From the NCBI GenBank assembly GCA_012522615.1, contig JAAYKB010000091.1, positions 1 to 21,663 of the forward strand: a DNA stretch of 21,663 bases, written 5' to 3'. The notes below the pieces were generated by a model. The model did no database searches, was not told the origin of the DNA, and saw only the letters and a program-made list of their open reading frames with translations. Numbering within the stretch: the first letter of the stretch is position 1; every line of letters begins with the position of its first letter. This document shows, in pieces, positions 1-8,700 of the stretch. Both the position numbers and the translations under genes were made by a program. The DNA is from Clostridiales bacterium. Lineage in GTDB: Bacteria; Bacillota; Clostridia; Oscillospirales; Acutalibacteraceae.

Positions 1-112
1 CAAGACCCTGTTCAAGAAAAAAGGGAAGACAGGCGGTCTGTTCTGCATAACCGAAGGCTGCGGGTATGCCGCCGATGACAAATCCTCGGGCAAGAAGGAC
101 GAGGGCAGATGA
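1..112 (+). CDS. topA: DNA topoisomerase I, C-terminal end (partial)
   Basis: Only the last 36 codons are present (frame begins at base 2, stop TGA at 110-112). The peptide contains LFKKKGKTGGLFC followed by TEGCGYAAD and a Lys/Asp-rich tail. This looks like the second half of a C4 zinc-ribbon of the kind that ends TopA, where a Cys pair, a Lys/Gly-rich turn and a second Cys pair bind zinc and help hold single-stranded DNA. The stop overlaps the trmFO start as ATGA, so the two are probably translationally coupled. topA immediately upstream of trmFO is a conserved Firmicute order (as in Bacillus subtilis), and this supports the call as much as the sequence does. Too little protein is visible to exclude another zinc-ribbon protein. 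Confidence 0.6.
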   Translation, partial: KTLFKKKGKTGGLFCITEGCGYAADDKSSGKKDEGR

Positions 113-1446
113 GTCATATCGTTGTGGTGGGCGCGGGCCTTGCCGGATGTGAAGCGGCATGGACGGCCGCAAACGCCGGCGCCGATGTCACTTTAATAGA
201 GATGAAGCCCGATAAATATACCCCCGCCCACACCAGCCCCGACTTCGCCGAACTGGTATGCTCCAACTCTCTCAAAGCAAAGCGGGTGGAAACCGCCGCC
301 GGGCTTTTAAAACAGGAGATGCGGCGGCTGGGCTCGGTCTGTATGGCGGCCGCAGACACCTGTGCGGTTCCGGCGGGAGGGGCGTTGGCTGTCGACAGGA
401 AACTGTTTTCCAAGGAGGTTACCGCCCGGATTTTAGCCCACCCAAAAATCAAGGTCGTGCGCCGCGAAGTCACCGACCCGTTTGGGCCCGAGGGGGACGC
501 GGTAATCTTTGCGACAGGCCCTCTGACCTCTCCCGGCCTGTCAAGGCGGCTGGCCGAGATGTTCGGCGGGGCGCTGAGCTTTTATGACGCAGCGGCCCCC
601 ATTGTGTCCGCCGAAAGCGTGGACATGGAATCTGCCTTCCGTGCGTCGCGCTACGGCAGGGATGAGGGCAGCGAGGGCGATTACATTAACTGCCCCTTGA
701 ACAAGGAAGAATACGAGGCTTTTCATGCCGCGCTGGTTTCGGCCGAGACCGCCCCGCTTCACCGATTCGATACCGAAGACGGAGCATGCGATCCGAGGTT
801 TTACGAGGGCTGCATGCCGATAGAGGTTCTGGCAAAGCGGGGGGTTGATTCGATAAGGTTCGGCCCCATGAGGCCGGTCGGACTCCGCGACCCGCGAACC
901 GGACACCGTCCGTGGGCGGTTTTGCAGCTTCGCAGCGAAAACGCGGATGGTACAATGCTGAATATGGTTGGCTTCCAAACCAACCTCAAGTTCGGCGAGC
1001 AAAAGCGGGTGTTCGGCATGATTCCGGCATTACATGACGCCGAATTTCTCCGTTATGGGGTGATGCACCGGAACACATTTCTGGATTCCCCCCGCCTGCT
1101 GACACCCATGTTTTCTCTTAAGTATATTCCGAAAATGTTTTTTGCGGGCCAGATGACAGGGGTCGAGGGGTATATGGAATCGGCCGCCTCTGGAATCCTT
1201 GCCGGAATAAACGCGGTCCGCATAGCAAAGGGGCATCCGCCGCTTATTTTGCCAAGGGAGACCATGACAGGTGCGCTTGCCGCCTATATCAGCGACCCGA
1301 ATGTTCGGGAATTTCAACCCATGGGCGCGAATTTCGGTCTGGTTTTGCCGCTTGAGGAACAGATACGTGATAAGCGGGAGAGGTGTTCGGCGCTTGCGCG
1401 GCGGGCGCTTGAAAGTCTGGATAAGGCGCTGGAATCGGATATATAA
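109..1446 (+). CDS. trmFO: tRNA (m5U54) methyltransferase, folate/FAD-dependent TrmFO
   Basis: TrmFO makes 5-methyluridine at position 54 of the tRNA T-loop, using methylenetetrahydrofolate as carbon donor and FAD as reductant, in the cytoplasm. The 445-residue length is normal for the family. An N-terminal FAD-binding GAGLAG motif lies at residues 8-13. FAELVCSNSLKA carries Cys51 and FYEGCMPIE carries Cys235; these correspond by position to the two redox/catalytic cysteines known in the family. ATGPLTSP (135-142) and the C-terminal FAGQMTGVEGYMESAASG are further TrmFO signatures. The ATG overlaps the topA stop by 4 nt, and an AAGGA lies about 10 nt upstream. A separate gene, plsX, follows after 28 bp. 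MnmG/GidA is related, but its C-terminal domain is absent, so TrmFO is the confident call. Confidence 0.97.
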   Translation: MSHIVVVGAGLAGCEAAWTAANAGADVTLIEMKPDKYTPAHTSPDFAELVCSNSLKAKRVETAAGLLKQEMRRLGSVCMAAADTCAVPAGGALAVDRKLFSKEVTARILAHPKIKVVRREVTDPFGPEGDAVIFATGPLTSPGLSRRLAEMFGGALSFYDAAAPIVSAESVDMESAFRASRYGRDEGSEGDYINCPLNKEEYEAFHAALVSAETAPLHRFDTEDGACDPRFYEGCMPIEVLAKRGVDSIRFGPMRPVGLRDPRTGHRPWAVLQLRSENADGTMLNMVGFQTNLKFGEQKRVFGMIPALHDAEFLRYGVMHRNTFLDSPRLLTPMFSLKYIPKMFFAGQMTGVEGYMESAASGILAGINAVRIAKGHPPLILPRETMTGALAAYISDPNVREFQPMGANFGLVLPLEEQIRDKRERCSALARRALESLDKALESDI

Positions 1447-1474
1447 CTTTTAATATAAGAAAGGTATGATGGTC

Positions 1475-2482
1475 ATGCGTGTTATCGTGGATGCATTCGG
1501 CGGAGACAACGCCCCTCTTGAGATTATAAAGGGGGCCGCTCAGGCTGCCGCTGAATACGCAATCGAGATTTCCCTGACAGGCAGGCAGGACGAGATACGC
1601 CGCGTCGCCGCCCAAAACGGTATCGGGCTTGACGGCATCACGATTATCGACGCCCCCGACGTCATATTGATGTCCGACGAGCCGCGCAGCATACTAAAGG
1701 AGCACAAGGACTGCTCGATGGCCGAGGGACTGCGCCGTCTTGCCGCGGGCGAGGGCGACGCCTTTGTATCGGCGGGCAGTACCGGCGCATTGATTATGGG
1801 AGCAACCTTTTTTGTCAAGAGGATAAAGGGGGTTTCGCGCGCGGCGCTCGCCCCGCTTATGCCCGGGGAAAACGGCCCCTTTATGCTGATAGATTCTGGC
1901 GCCAATGTGGACTGCCGTCCCGAAATGCTGCTGCATTTCGCCCAGATGGGCAGTATCTATATGACCAATGTGCTGGGCGGCGGCAGACCCGCAACGGTCG
2001 GTCTTGTCAATGTCGGAACCGAGGATACAAAGGGCGGCGAGCTCCAGCACGCGGCGTTTGCGCTGATAAAGGAGAGCGGGCTTAACTTTATCGGAAATAT
2101 AGAGGCGCGGGACATCCCCTCCGGGGTTGCGGACGTGGTTGTGGCGGATGGATTCACAGGAAATGTTATCCTAAAGCTGACAGAGGGCGTTGCCGATGTA
2201 TTTATGAAGAACATTAAGGGCATCTTTATGACAAACGCCCTTACAAAGCTTGCGGCGCTGGCGGTGAAGCCGTACCTGAAGGGCTTTAAAAAGAAGATGG
2301 ACACGTCGGAATACGGCGGAGCTCCTCTGCTGGGCGTTTCAAAGCCTGTTATCAAGACGCACGGCAACGCAAAGGCGGCTTCGGTCAAAAACGCCATCCG
2401 GGTTGCCGCCGAATTCGCGAACAAGGGTGTTATCGAGCAGATTTCCGAGGCGGTAAAAGCCAATTCATCGGCAGATAAATGA
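1475..2482 (+). CDS. plsX: Phosphate acyltransferase PlsX
   Basis: PlsX converts acyl-ACP to acyl-phosphate at the membrane surface, feeding PlsY and so the first acylation of glycerol-3-phosphate in phospholipid synthesis. The start reads MRVIVDAFGGDNAP, the family N-terminus; SAGSTGAL, PFMLIDSGANVD and GNVILKLTEG are further PlsX signatures. The protein is 335 residues from this start. In-frame ATGs also occur at 1466 and 1469, but the AGAAAGG ribosome binding site (1458-1464) would then be only 1 or 4 nt away. The ATG at 1475 gives a 10-nt spacing like the neighbouring genes and matches the family N-terminus. It is followed by acpP, its likely substrate carrier. The fapR and fabD/fabG genes that flank plsX-acpP in Bacillus are not here. 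Confidence 0.97.
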   Translation: MRVIVDAFGGDNAPLEIIKGAAQAAAEYAIEISLTGRQDEIRRVAAQNGIGLDGITIIDAPDVILMSDEPRSILKEHKDCSMAEGLRRLAAGEGDAFVSAGSTGALIMGATFFVKRIKGVSRAALAPLMPGENGPFMLIDSGANVDCRPEMLLHFAQMGSIYMTNVLGGGRPATVGLVNVGTEDTKGGELQHAAFALIKESGLNFIGNIEARDIPSGVADVVVADGFTGNVILKLTEGVADVFMKNIKGIFMTNALTKLAALAVKPYLKGFKKKMDTSEYGGAPLLGVSKPVIKTHGNAKAASVKNAIRVAAEFANKGVIEQISEAVKANSSADK

Positions 2483-2515
2483 TAATACTTTTTTCCGGAA
2501 AGGAAGATCTAAAAA

Positions 2516-2740
2516 ATGGTGTTCGGATATTTGAAAAACCTTTTATCGGAGCAGTTTGCATGTGATGAGGACGACATCGAGCTTACCTCCCTTCTCGACG
2601 ACCTGAACCTTACCGATTCCGACCGCGCCGAAATTGCTTTCATTCTTTCCGAACATTACGGGGTCGAGATTTCGGACTCACAGGTGGAGGAGTTTTCTAC
2701 CGTCGAGGATATTGTCGCCTGCGTGGAGGACCAGCTTTAG
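2516..2740 (+). CDS. acpP: Acyl carrier protein, with altered DSL motif
   Basis: A 74-residue acidic protein in the plsX-acpP-rnc order typical of the fatty-acid acyl carrier protein. The family carries acyl chains on a 4'-phosphopantetheine attached to the Ser of a DSL motif at the start of helix II. Here the motif reads LTDSDRAEI, with the candidate Ser at residue 35 and Asp instead of the usual Leu after it. Helix II (AEIAFILSEHYGVEI) and the terminal helix (TVEDIVACVEDQL) fit the fold. The start is ATG with AAGGA about 11 nt upstream. The changed motif makes this either a divergent main ACP or a specialised paralogue. No holo-ACP synthase is in the window. Confidence 0.87.
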   Translation: MVFGYLKNLLSEQFACDEDDIELTSLLDDLNLTDSDRAEIAFILSEHYGVEISDSQVEEFSTVEDIVACVEDQL

Positions 2741-2775
2741 CGCCGGCATATTTAAGATGAAAGGACACGATTAAA

Positions 2776-3462
2776 ATGAGCGGGCTTCAGGAGCTTATAA
2801 AGCGGCTTAAATACGACTTCCGCAATCCCTCCCTGCTCGCGCGCGCCCTGACCCACTCCTCATACGCGAATGAGCGACGCAGCCCCATCCCGAGCAACGA
2901 GAGACTGGAGTTTCTCGGAGATTCCGTATTGGGGATGGTCGCCGCCGTCTATCTGTTCAACAGGGAAAACGGCGCCGAGGGAGAGCTTACAAAACTACGC
3001 GCCGCCCTTGTCTGTGAAAAGGCTCTCTACTCATATGCCAAAAAGCTGGAGCTGGGTAGCTTTATCCGGCTTGGAAAGGGCGAGCAGCGAACCGGCGGCG
3101 CATCAAGGCCCTCTATTCTGGCGGACGCGTTCGAGGCGGTTGTGGCGGCTATTTTTCTGGACGGCGGGATGGATAAGGCTCGGGAATTTCTTGTTCCGTT
3201 CCTTGAAAGCGAGTTGTCCAATCAAAGCAAGCTCAGGTTCCATGATTATAAAACCACCCTTCAGGAGATCATCCAGCAAAACCCGGAGGAGCATCTGGAT
3301 TATGTCCTGACGGGTGAGTCGGGCCCCGACCATAACAAGCAGTTTACGGTCGAGGTTCATCTCAATTCCAATGTCATCGGAACCGGCCGGGGGCACAGTA
3401 AAAAAGAGGCCGAACAGCAGGCCGCGCGTCAGGCGCTCAAGCTGATGGGCTATGACAAATAA
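2776..3462 (+). CDS. rnc: Ribonuclease III
   Basis: RNase III cleaves double-stranded RNA, including the rRNA precursor stems, as a cytoplasmic dimer. The 228-residue length is typical. The signature NERLEFLGDSVL lies at residues 41-52, giving catalytic acidic residues Glu45 and Asp49. DAFEAVVAAIFLDGG follows, with Asp117 and Glu120 completing the Mg2+ site. Residues about 155-225 form a double-stranded RNA-binding domain that ends in KKEAEQQAARQALKLMG. A GAAAGGA-type ribosome binding site lies about 11 nt before the ATG. The last 11 nt overlap the next gene, so the downstream radical SAM gene is probably translationally coupled. Position after acpP and upstream of smc-ftsY is conserved in Firmicutes. 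Confidence 0.97.
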   Translation: MSGLQELIKRLKYDFRNPSLLARALTHSSYANERRSPIPSNERLEFLGDSVLGMVAAVYLFNRENGAEGELTKLRAALVCEKALYSYAKKLELGSFIRLGKGEQRTGGASRPSILADAFEAVVAAIFLDGGMDKAREFLVPFLESELSNQSKLRFHDYKTTLQEIIQQNPEEHLDYVLTGESGPDHNKQFTVEVHLNSNVIGTGRGHSKKEAEQQAARQALKLMGYDK

Positions 3463-4471
3463 CCGACAGCGCCATGTCAACGTGGCAATATTTGTTCCCC
3501 ACGCCGGCTGTCCCCACCGCTGCAGCTTTTGCAACCAGCACGCAATCTCGGGAGCCGCAAAGATGCCCTCCCCCGAAGAACTTCAAAAGGCATGTGAAAC
3601 CGCAATACTTACCAGAAAGACGGACGCCGCCCATTCCGAGATAGCCTTTTTCGGCGGCAGCTTTACCGCCATCCCCCGCGATATAATGGTATGCCTGCTT
3701 AAAGCCGTTCGGGAATTTGTTAGGGGAGGTCATTTTAAGGGCATAAGGGTTTCCACCCGCCCCGACGCGGTTGACCGGGAAATCCTTGAGCTTATCAGGG
3801 ACTACGGGGTTACGGCGGTTGAACTTGGGGCGCAGAGCATGAACGACGCCGTGCTTTCCGCCAACCTTCGCGGTCATTCCGCCGACGACGTGGCGAGGGC
3901 GTCCGAACTCATACGCGGAGCCGGGCTTGAACTCGGTCTGCAGATGATGACCGGGCTTTACAAATCCAGCGACGAATCGGATTTTGAAACCGCGCGACGA
4001 ATCGCCGGGCTTAAACCCGACACCGTTCGTATCTACCCTACACTGGTTATGGAAAACTCATTGCTTGCAAGCCTTTACCGCGCCGGGGAATATATCCCCA
4101 AATCGCTTGAGCAAGCGGTGGAGCAGTCGGCTCGTCTTCTTCGATTTTTCGAACTGGAAAAGGGTATACCCGTCATCCGGCTCGGACTTCACTCCACAGG
4201 CGATATGCAGAAGGGCTTGCTGGCAGGACCCTTCCACCCTGCCTTCAGGGAGCTGTGCGAGAGCCTGCTCTACTATGAAACGGCGCTCGGGCTGCTAAGA
4301 CGGGAAATGCCGGGCGGCGGCAGGGCCGAAATCGCGGTCAACCCGCAGGCGGTATCCAAGATGGTTGGCCAAAATAGGAGCAATATCAAAAAGCTCAGAC
4401 AAGCCGGTTATGAGGTTTTTGTAAAATCCGACCCGTCCGTTAAAAAGTTTGACGTATTATATATAATGTAA
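3452..4471 (+). CDS. Radical SAM protein, Elp3-like, without acetyltransferase domain
   Basis: A 339-residue radical SAM enzyme. The cluster motif GCPHRCSFCNQ (CX3CX2C) near residues 19-26 binds a [4Fe-4S] cluster that cleaves S-adenosylmethionine. FFGGSFTAIP follows, and then a TIM-barrel-like region with VELGAQSMND and LQMMTGLY. The N-terminal pattern (VPHAGCPH..C.FCNQ..ISG) resembles the Elp3 / COG1243 group, known for tRNA wobble-uridine modification in eukaryotes and archaea. The GNAT acetyltransferase domain of full-length Elp3 is absent. The C-terminus instead has VGQNRSNIKKLRQAGYE, which looks like a small nucleic-acid-binding helix. The gene overlaps rnc by 11 nt. Homologues between rnc and smc are common in Clostridia, usually annotated as elongator-like. 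The substrate is unknown; tRNA or rRNA modification is an inference from family and neighbours. Confidence 0.85.
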   Translation: MTNNRQRHVNVAIFVPHAGCPHRCSFCNQHAISGAAKMPSPEELQKACETAILTRKTDAAHSEIAFFGGSFTAIPRDIMVCLLKAVREFVRGGHFKGIRVSTRPDAVDREILELIRDYGVTAVELGAQSMNDAVLSANLRGHSADDVARASELIRGAGLELGLQMMTGLYKSSDESDFETARRIAGLKPDTVRIYPTLVMENSLLASLYRAGEYIPKSLEQAVEQSARLLRFFELEKGIPVIRLGLHSTGDMQKGLLAGPFHPAFRELCESLLYYETALGLLRREMPGGGRAEIAVNPQAVSKMVGQNRSNIKKLRQAGYEVFVKSDPSVKKFDVLYIM

Positions 4472-4503
4472 CTGTAGATATTTTGAAAGGAAATCGGCAC
4501 AAA

Positions 4504-4875
4504 ATGAAACTCCTCTGGCAAATCGGTATTTTATTCGGAGTCTGCTTTGCGGGCGAGGGAATAGCAAAGCTGCTGCCCGTCCCGTTTCCGGCGAGCGTAA
4601 TCGCCATGATTCTTCTGTTCATCCTGCTTATCTCAAATAAAAGAAACGAAAGCCGGCTGGGCGAAAGCGCGGATTTTTTCATGCAAAACATGTCATTTTT
4701 ATTTATACCGTCCGGCGTGGGCATCATACAGGTTTTTGACAGCATCAAGGGCAGCCTGCTGCCGCTTGTCACCATCTGCATAGTATCGACCGTCCTGACC
4801 TTTGCGGTCACCGCCTACACCGTAAGCGGCGTGATTAAGCTTCAGGAAGCGATCGCGGCAAGGAGGAAGGTTTGA
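4504..4875 (+). CDS. LrgA/CidA family holin-like membrane protein
   Basis: A 123-residue hydrophobic protein with about four predicted membrane segments (roughly residues 5-25, 28-46, 64-80 and 88-112). The pattern PVPFPASVIAMILLFILL followed by SFLFIPSGVGII is typical of CidA/LrgA proteins. Members are small membrane proteins acting with an LrgB/CidB partner. They were first described as holin/antiholin-like controllers of murein hydrolase activity, and more recently linked to pyruvate and other small-metabolite transport in several Firmicutes. The start is the ATG at 4504, with GAAAGGA at 4485-4491. The partner gene follows after a 118-bp gap that contains palindromes. Whether it corresponds to CidA or LrgA cannot be told from sequence alone. 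Confidence 0.9.
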   Translation: MKLLWQIGILFGVCFAGEGIAKLLPVPFPASVIAMILLFILLISNKRNESRLGESADFFMQNMSFLFIPSGVGIIQVFDSIKGSLLPLVTICIVSTVLTFAVTAYTVSGVIKLQEAIAARRKV

Positions 4876-4893
4876 AAAATAAATTTTTCAAAC
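4870..4893. repeat. 11-bp perfect inverted repeat over the lrgA stop codon
   Basis: The arms GTTTGAAAAAT (4870-4880) and ATTTTTCAAAC (4883-4893) are perfect reverse complements around a 2-nt centre. The TGA stop (4873-4875) of the LrgA-like gene lies in the left arm. As RNA it could form a 10-bp AU-rich hairpin. As DNA it is a near-perfect dyad that could bind a dimeric regulator. It is not a classic intrinsic terminator because the stem is AT-rich and no separate U-run follows. Confidence 0.7.
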
Positions 4894-4905
4894 GACAATT
4901 TTGTC
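4894..4905. repeat. 12-nt palindrome adjacent to the larger dyad
   Basis: GACAA-TT-TTGTC directly abuts the 4870-4893 inverted repeat. The next bases (4911-4947) hold further short complementary pairs (CGGT/ACCG and CGAAA/TTTCG). The whole 118-bp lrgA-lrgB gap is therefore a string of small potential hairpins with no convincing ORF. A role in mRNA processing, differential expression of the two genes or protein binding is conceivable but unproven. Confidence 0.5.
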
Positions 4906-4993
4906 CTTTGCGGTCAAACACCGACCGAAATCTCGACACAAGTTTCGAAGCCTCACAAGGTTTGCGGACTACCCGAAAGGAATGGTCATAAAC

Positions 4994-5671
4994 ATGAACG
5001 ATTGGCTCTCTTCCCCTTTTTTCGGGATTATCCTTTGCATAGCCGCGTTTGCTGTCGGCGTATACATACAAAAGCGTTTTAAAACCCCGCTTGCAAACCC
5101 GCTGCTGATATCCACTGCGCTGGTTATCATATTTCTGAATGTTTTCGATATATCGTTCGAGAACTTTAATCAGGGCGGGCAGATTATCACCATGCTGCTG
5201 GCGCCGGCTACCGCGGTGCTCGCTATGTCGATATACCGCCAGTTTGCGATACTTAAAAAATATTTTATCCCGACACTTGCAGGCTGCCTTGCCGGTTCGG
5301 TCACCTCGATTATCACCATCCTGTTGCTTTGCAGGGCGTTCGGACTGGACGAAACCTTGACCAGCTCTCTTATGCCCAAATCGGTCACCATGCCTATCGC
5401 AGTCGGCATTTCCGAGCAGCACGCCGGAATCGCCTCGATTACGGTTGCCGCCGTGGTTCTCACCGGAATCTTCGGGGCGGTGTTCGCCCCGGTAATGGCA
5501 AGGCTGTTCAGAATTAAAAATCCGGTTTCCGTCGGGGTTGCCATCGGAACCTCAAGCCATGTCGGGGGAACCACCACCGCCATACAGATGGGTGAGGTCG
5601 AGGGGGCAATGAGCAGTATTGCAATCGGGGTTGCGGGGCTTATAACCACCGTTATCGCAATATTCCTTTGA
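4994..5671 (+). CDS. LrgB/CidB family membrane protein
   Basis: A 225-residue polytopic membrane protein of the LrgB/CidB/YohK family, partner of the LrgA-like protein just upstream. Visible signatures are SLMPKSVTMPIAVGISEQ (near residues 116-133), VVLTGIFGAVFAP, and GTSSHVGGTTTAIQMGEVEGA close to the C-terminus. The family is linked to murein hydrolase control, programmed lysis and metabolite export. An open frame extends 31 codons upstream to 4901, but its residues are polar and unlike the family. The ATG at 4994 has GAAAGGA (4976-4982) 11 nt upstream and begins directly at the first membrane segment. The pair sits inside the otherwise conserved rnc-radical SAM-smc order, so it may be a lineage-specific insertion. 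Confidence 0.92.
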   Translation: MNDWLSSPFFGIILCIAAFAVGVYIQKRFKTPLANPLLISTALVIIFLNVFDISFENFNQGGQIITMLLAPATAVLAMSIYRQFAILKKYFIPTLAGCLAGSVTSIITILLLCRAFGLDETLTSSLMPKSVTMPIAVGISEQHAGIASITVAAVVLTGIFGAVFAPVMARLFRIKNPVSVGVAIGTSSHVGGTTTAIQMGEVEGAMSSIAIGVAGLITTVIAIFL

Positions 5672-5733
5672 CTTGATACAGGGACACAACGGCAGATTCC
5701 CATAGTTTCGATAGAAAGGACTCGGTTATTCAC

Positions 5734-8700
5734 ATGATTTTGAAATCCCTTGAAATGCAGGGCTTTAAATCCTTTCCGGACAAGACTGTGCTCACCTTCG
5801 GGGAGGGTCTTACGGCTGTTGTCGGGCCCAACGGCAGCGGCAAATCGAATATAAGCGACGCCATCCGCTGGGTTTTGGGCGAGCAGTCCTCAAAAAGTCT
5901 GCGGGGCTCCAAGATGGAGGACGTCATATTCAACGGTACCGAGCAGCGCAAAGGCGTGGGGTTCGCCGAGGTGTCGCTGGTCTTTGATAACACCGATCGC
6001 CGTCTTGAATTTGATTCCGACCAGGTCAAGGTGACCCGCCGCTATTACCGTTCGGGCGAGAGCGAATATCTTTTGAACAACGCCACCGTAAGGCTGAAGG
6101 ATGTTCAAATGCTTTTTATGGACACCGGTCTCGGGCGCGACGGATATTCTATCATCGGGCAGGGACGTATTGCCGATATTGTGTCCTCTAAATCGCAGGA
6201 ACGCCGCGAGATATTTGAGGAGGCCGCGGGTATCGCCCGCTTTCGCTACCGCAAGAACGAGGCCGAGCGCCGGCTTGCCGCGGCGGAGGAAAACCTGCTG
6301 CGCCTGAAGGATATTCTTCAGGAGTTGGAGGATAGGGTGGGGCCTCTTGCGCAGCAGGCCGAAAAGGCAAAAAAGTTTTTGGAATATGCCGGAGAAAAAA
6401 AGGAGCTTGAGATTGGGCTCTGGCTGCACACCTTAGAAAACTCGCGGGACACCCTGCGGGAGCTTAACTCCAAGCTGGAGCTCGCGCGCACGCAGTATGA
6501 CGGGGTTTCGGACGAGATGGACGAGACCGAGACCGAAATCGAAAGGATTTCGCAGGAGGCGCAGCAGCTGGTTGTCCGGATGGAGGAAGTCCGCCGCGAG
6601 GCTCAGACGCTCGAGGATGATGCCGCCCGGTGCGATTCCCAAGCCGCCGTTTTGCAGAATGATATTTTACATAACAACGAGAGCATTGAAAGAATAAAAA
6701 ATGAAATCGAGCAGTATCTGGCGGGCGACAAGGGTTTTGAGTCGGATATCGATAGCCGCCTGCAGGATGTGGAGATAAAGAAATCGTCGATTCAAGAGGC
6801 GCAGACCGAGCAGCAGTCAATCGAGGATGAAATTGACGGGCTGTCACGCAGCCGCGAGGAATTTACCGGAAAGATGGAGGAATTGTCGGGCAAGGCTTCC
6901 CAGCTTGCCATGAAGCTTGCCGACATCAGGGTGAAATCCGTCACCAATGAATCCTCCCTGAACGAAATCACCCTGCGGCTGTCCCAGCTGACCGCCGGGG
7001 TTGCCCTTCGCACTCAGCAGGCCGCCGCCGCAAAAGCCGAGGCCGGCGAATGCAGCGAGTCTTTTCAGGCATGCTGTCAAAAGGCCGAGGAGCTGCAAAA
7101 TTCGGTAAAGGGATATGAAATGCGCTATCAATCCCGCCTTTCCCGCCTTGAAGCCGCCAAGCAGAAGGCCGATAAGCTGGCGCTTGACGCAGAGGAAAAG
7201 CGACGCCGCGTGCGTCTGCTTGAAGAAATGGAGCGCAGCATGGAGGGCTTTACCCAGAGCGTAAAGACCATCATGAAGCAGTCGGAGCGCGGTATGCTTA
7301 AAGGAATACACGGGCCGGTGTCCCGTCTTATCGAAACCGCGTCCGAGACCGCGCTCGCCATCGAAACCGCTCTGGGTGCAGCCACCCAGAACATCGTCTG
7401 CGACACCGAGGAGGATGCCAAGCGGGCAATCGCCTATCTCAAGAATAACAACGCCGGACGCGCGACCTTTCTTCCCCTGTCGTCAATTAAAGGCGGGGAG
7501 CTGAACGAGCAGGGGCTCGATAAGCAGGAGGGCTTTGTCGGCGTCGCGTCCGATCTGGTAAGGTGCGAGAGCAAATATAACGAAATCATCCGAAGCCTGC
7601 TGGGGCGCACCGTGGTTGCAAAGGATTTGGACTGTGCGGTGGCCATCGCCCGTCGGGGGAATTACAAATACCGGGTGGTTACGCTGGACGGACAGGTGAT
7701 AAACGCCGGCGGCTCGATGACGGGCGGTTCAAGCGTGAAAAGCGCGGGGCTGCTGTCCCGCCGCGCCGAAATCGAGCGCATACAGGCCGACGCACAGGCG
7801 CTGGCAACACAGGCCGAGCAGGCTAAAGAGGCGTGGAAACAGGCGGCTCAGGAGGCCGCCGCCGCCGAGGCCGAGCTTACCGGAATCCGCGGCGAACTTG
7901 CAACCATTCTTGAAGACAAAATCCGGCTGGAGGGCGAGCTGCGCCGCCTTAACGAGCAGGCAGAAGCCAGCCAAAGGGCGGTCGGTGAAGCCGTCGCCGA
8001 AATCGAGCAGCTCAATAAGCGCGCCGAGGAATGCAAGCGGTTGGTGGCGGAGGCCGCCGAGGAGGCCGTCGGCATAGAGGCCGAAAAGACCGAGGTCGAG
8101 GCCGAACTTGAGCGGATATCGGGAGGACGGCACGAGCTTTCGGTCAAGCGGGAAGAGCTGTCCGCCCGTCTTGCCGAAATAAAACTGAATATTTTGGCCT
8201 ATAATAAAGAAATCGAAGCCGAGTTGTCGGCGATTGACGCCCTGCGCGCCCGCCGCGAGGATGCCGCCGGACGGGTTAGCTCCCTCGAGGCGCAGATAGC
8301 CGGGCTTACGCAGGCGAGCGAGCAGATCCGCATTCAAATTGACGAACTCGGGGTGAAGGCCGCCGAGCTGCGCCAAGCCGCCGCAGAAACAGGACAGCAG
8401 GTCGAGGAGCTGATGGCCCGCCGCGCAGAGGGAGAACAAAAGCAGACCCAGCTTCGCCTTCAGATTCGCGGCAAAACCGAGGAGCGCGAACGGCTCGGGC
8501 GCGAGGTGGCAAGGCTTGAGGAAAAGACCGAGTCCGTATCCCGCGAGACAGACGAGGTTGTCCGCCGGCTGTATGAGGAATACGAGCTGACCCGGATGGA
8601 GGCCGAAGCCATCGCCAAGCCGATTGAAAATGTCTCCAAGGCAAACCGCAGGCTGAGCGAGCTCAAAAACAAGATAAGGGGGCTCGGATCCGTCAATGTT

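Noticed and set aside
4462..4467. Perfect TATAAT about 37 nt before the lrgA start, a possible promoter
   Set aside because: No acceptable -35 hexamer 16-18 bp upstream and no extended -10; it lies in the last codons of the radical SAM gene.
4901..4993. In-frame upstream extension of the LrgB-like gene
   Set aside because: Polar, non-family residues over a region of hairpins; ATG 4994 has the ribosome binding site and begins the first membrane segment.
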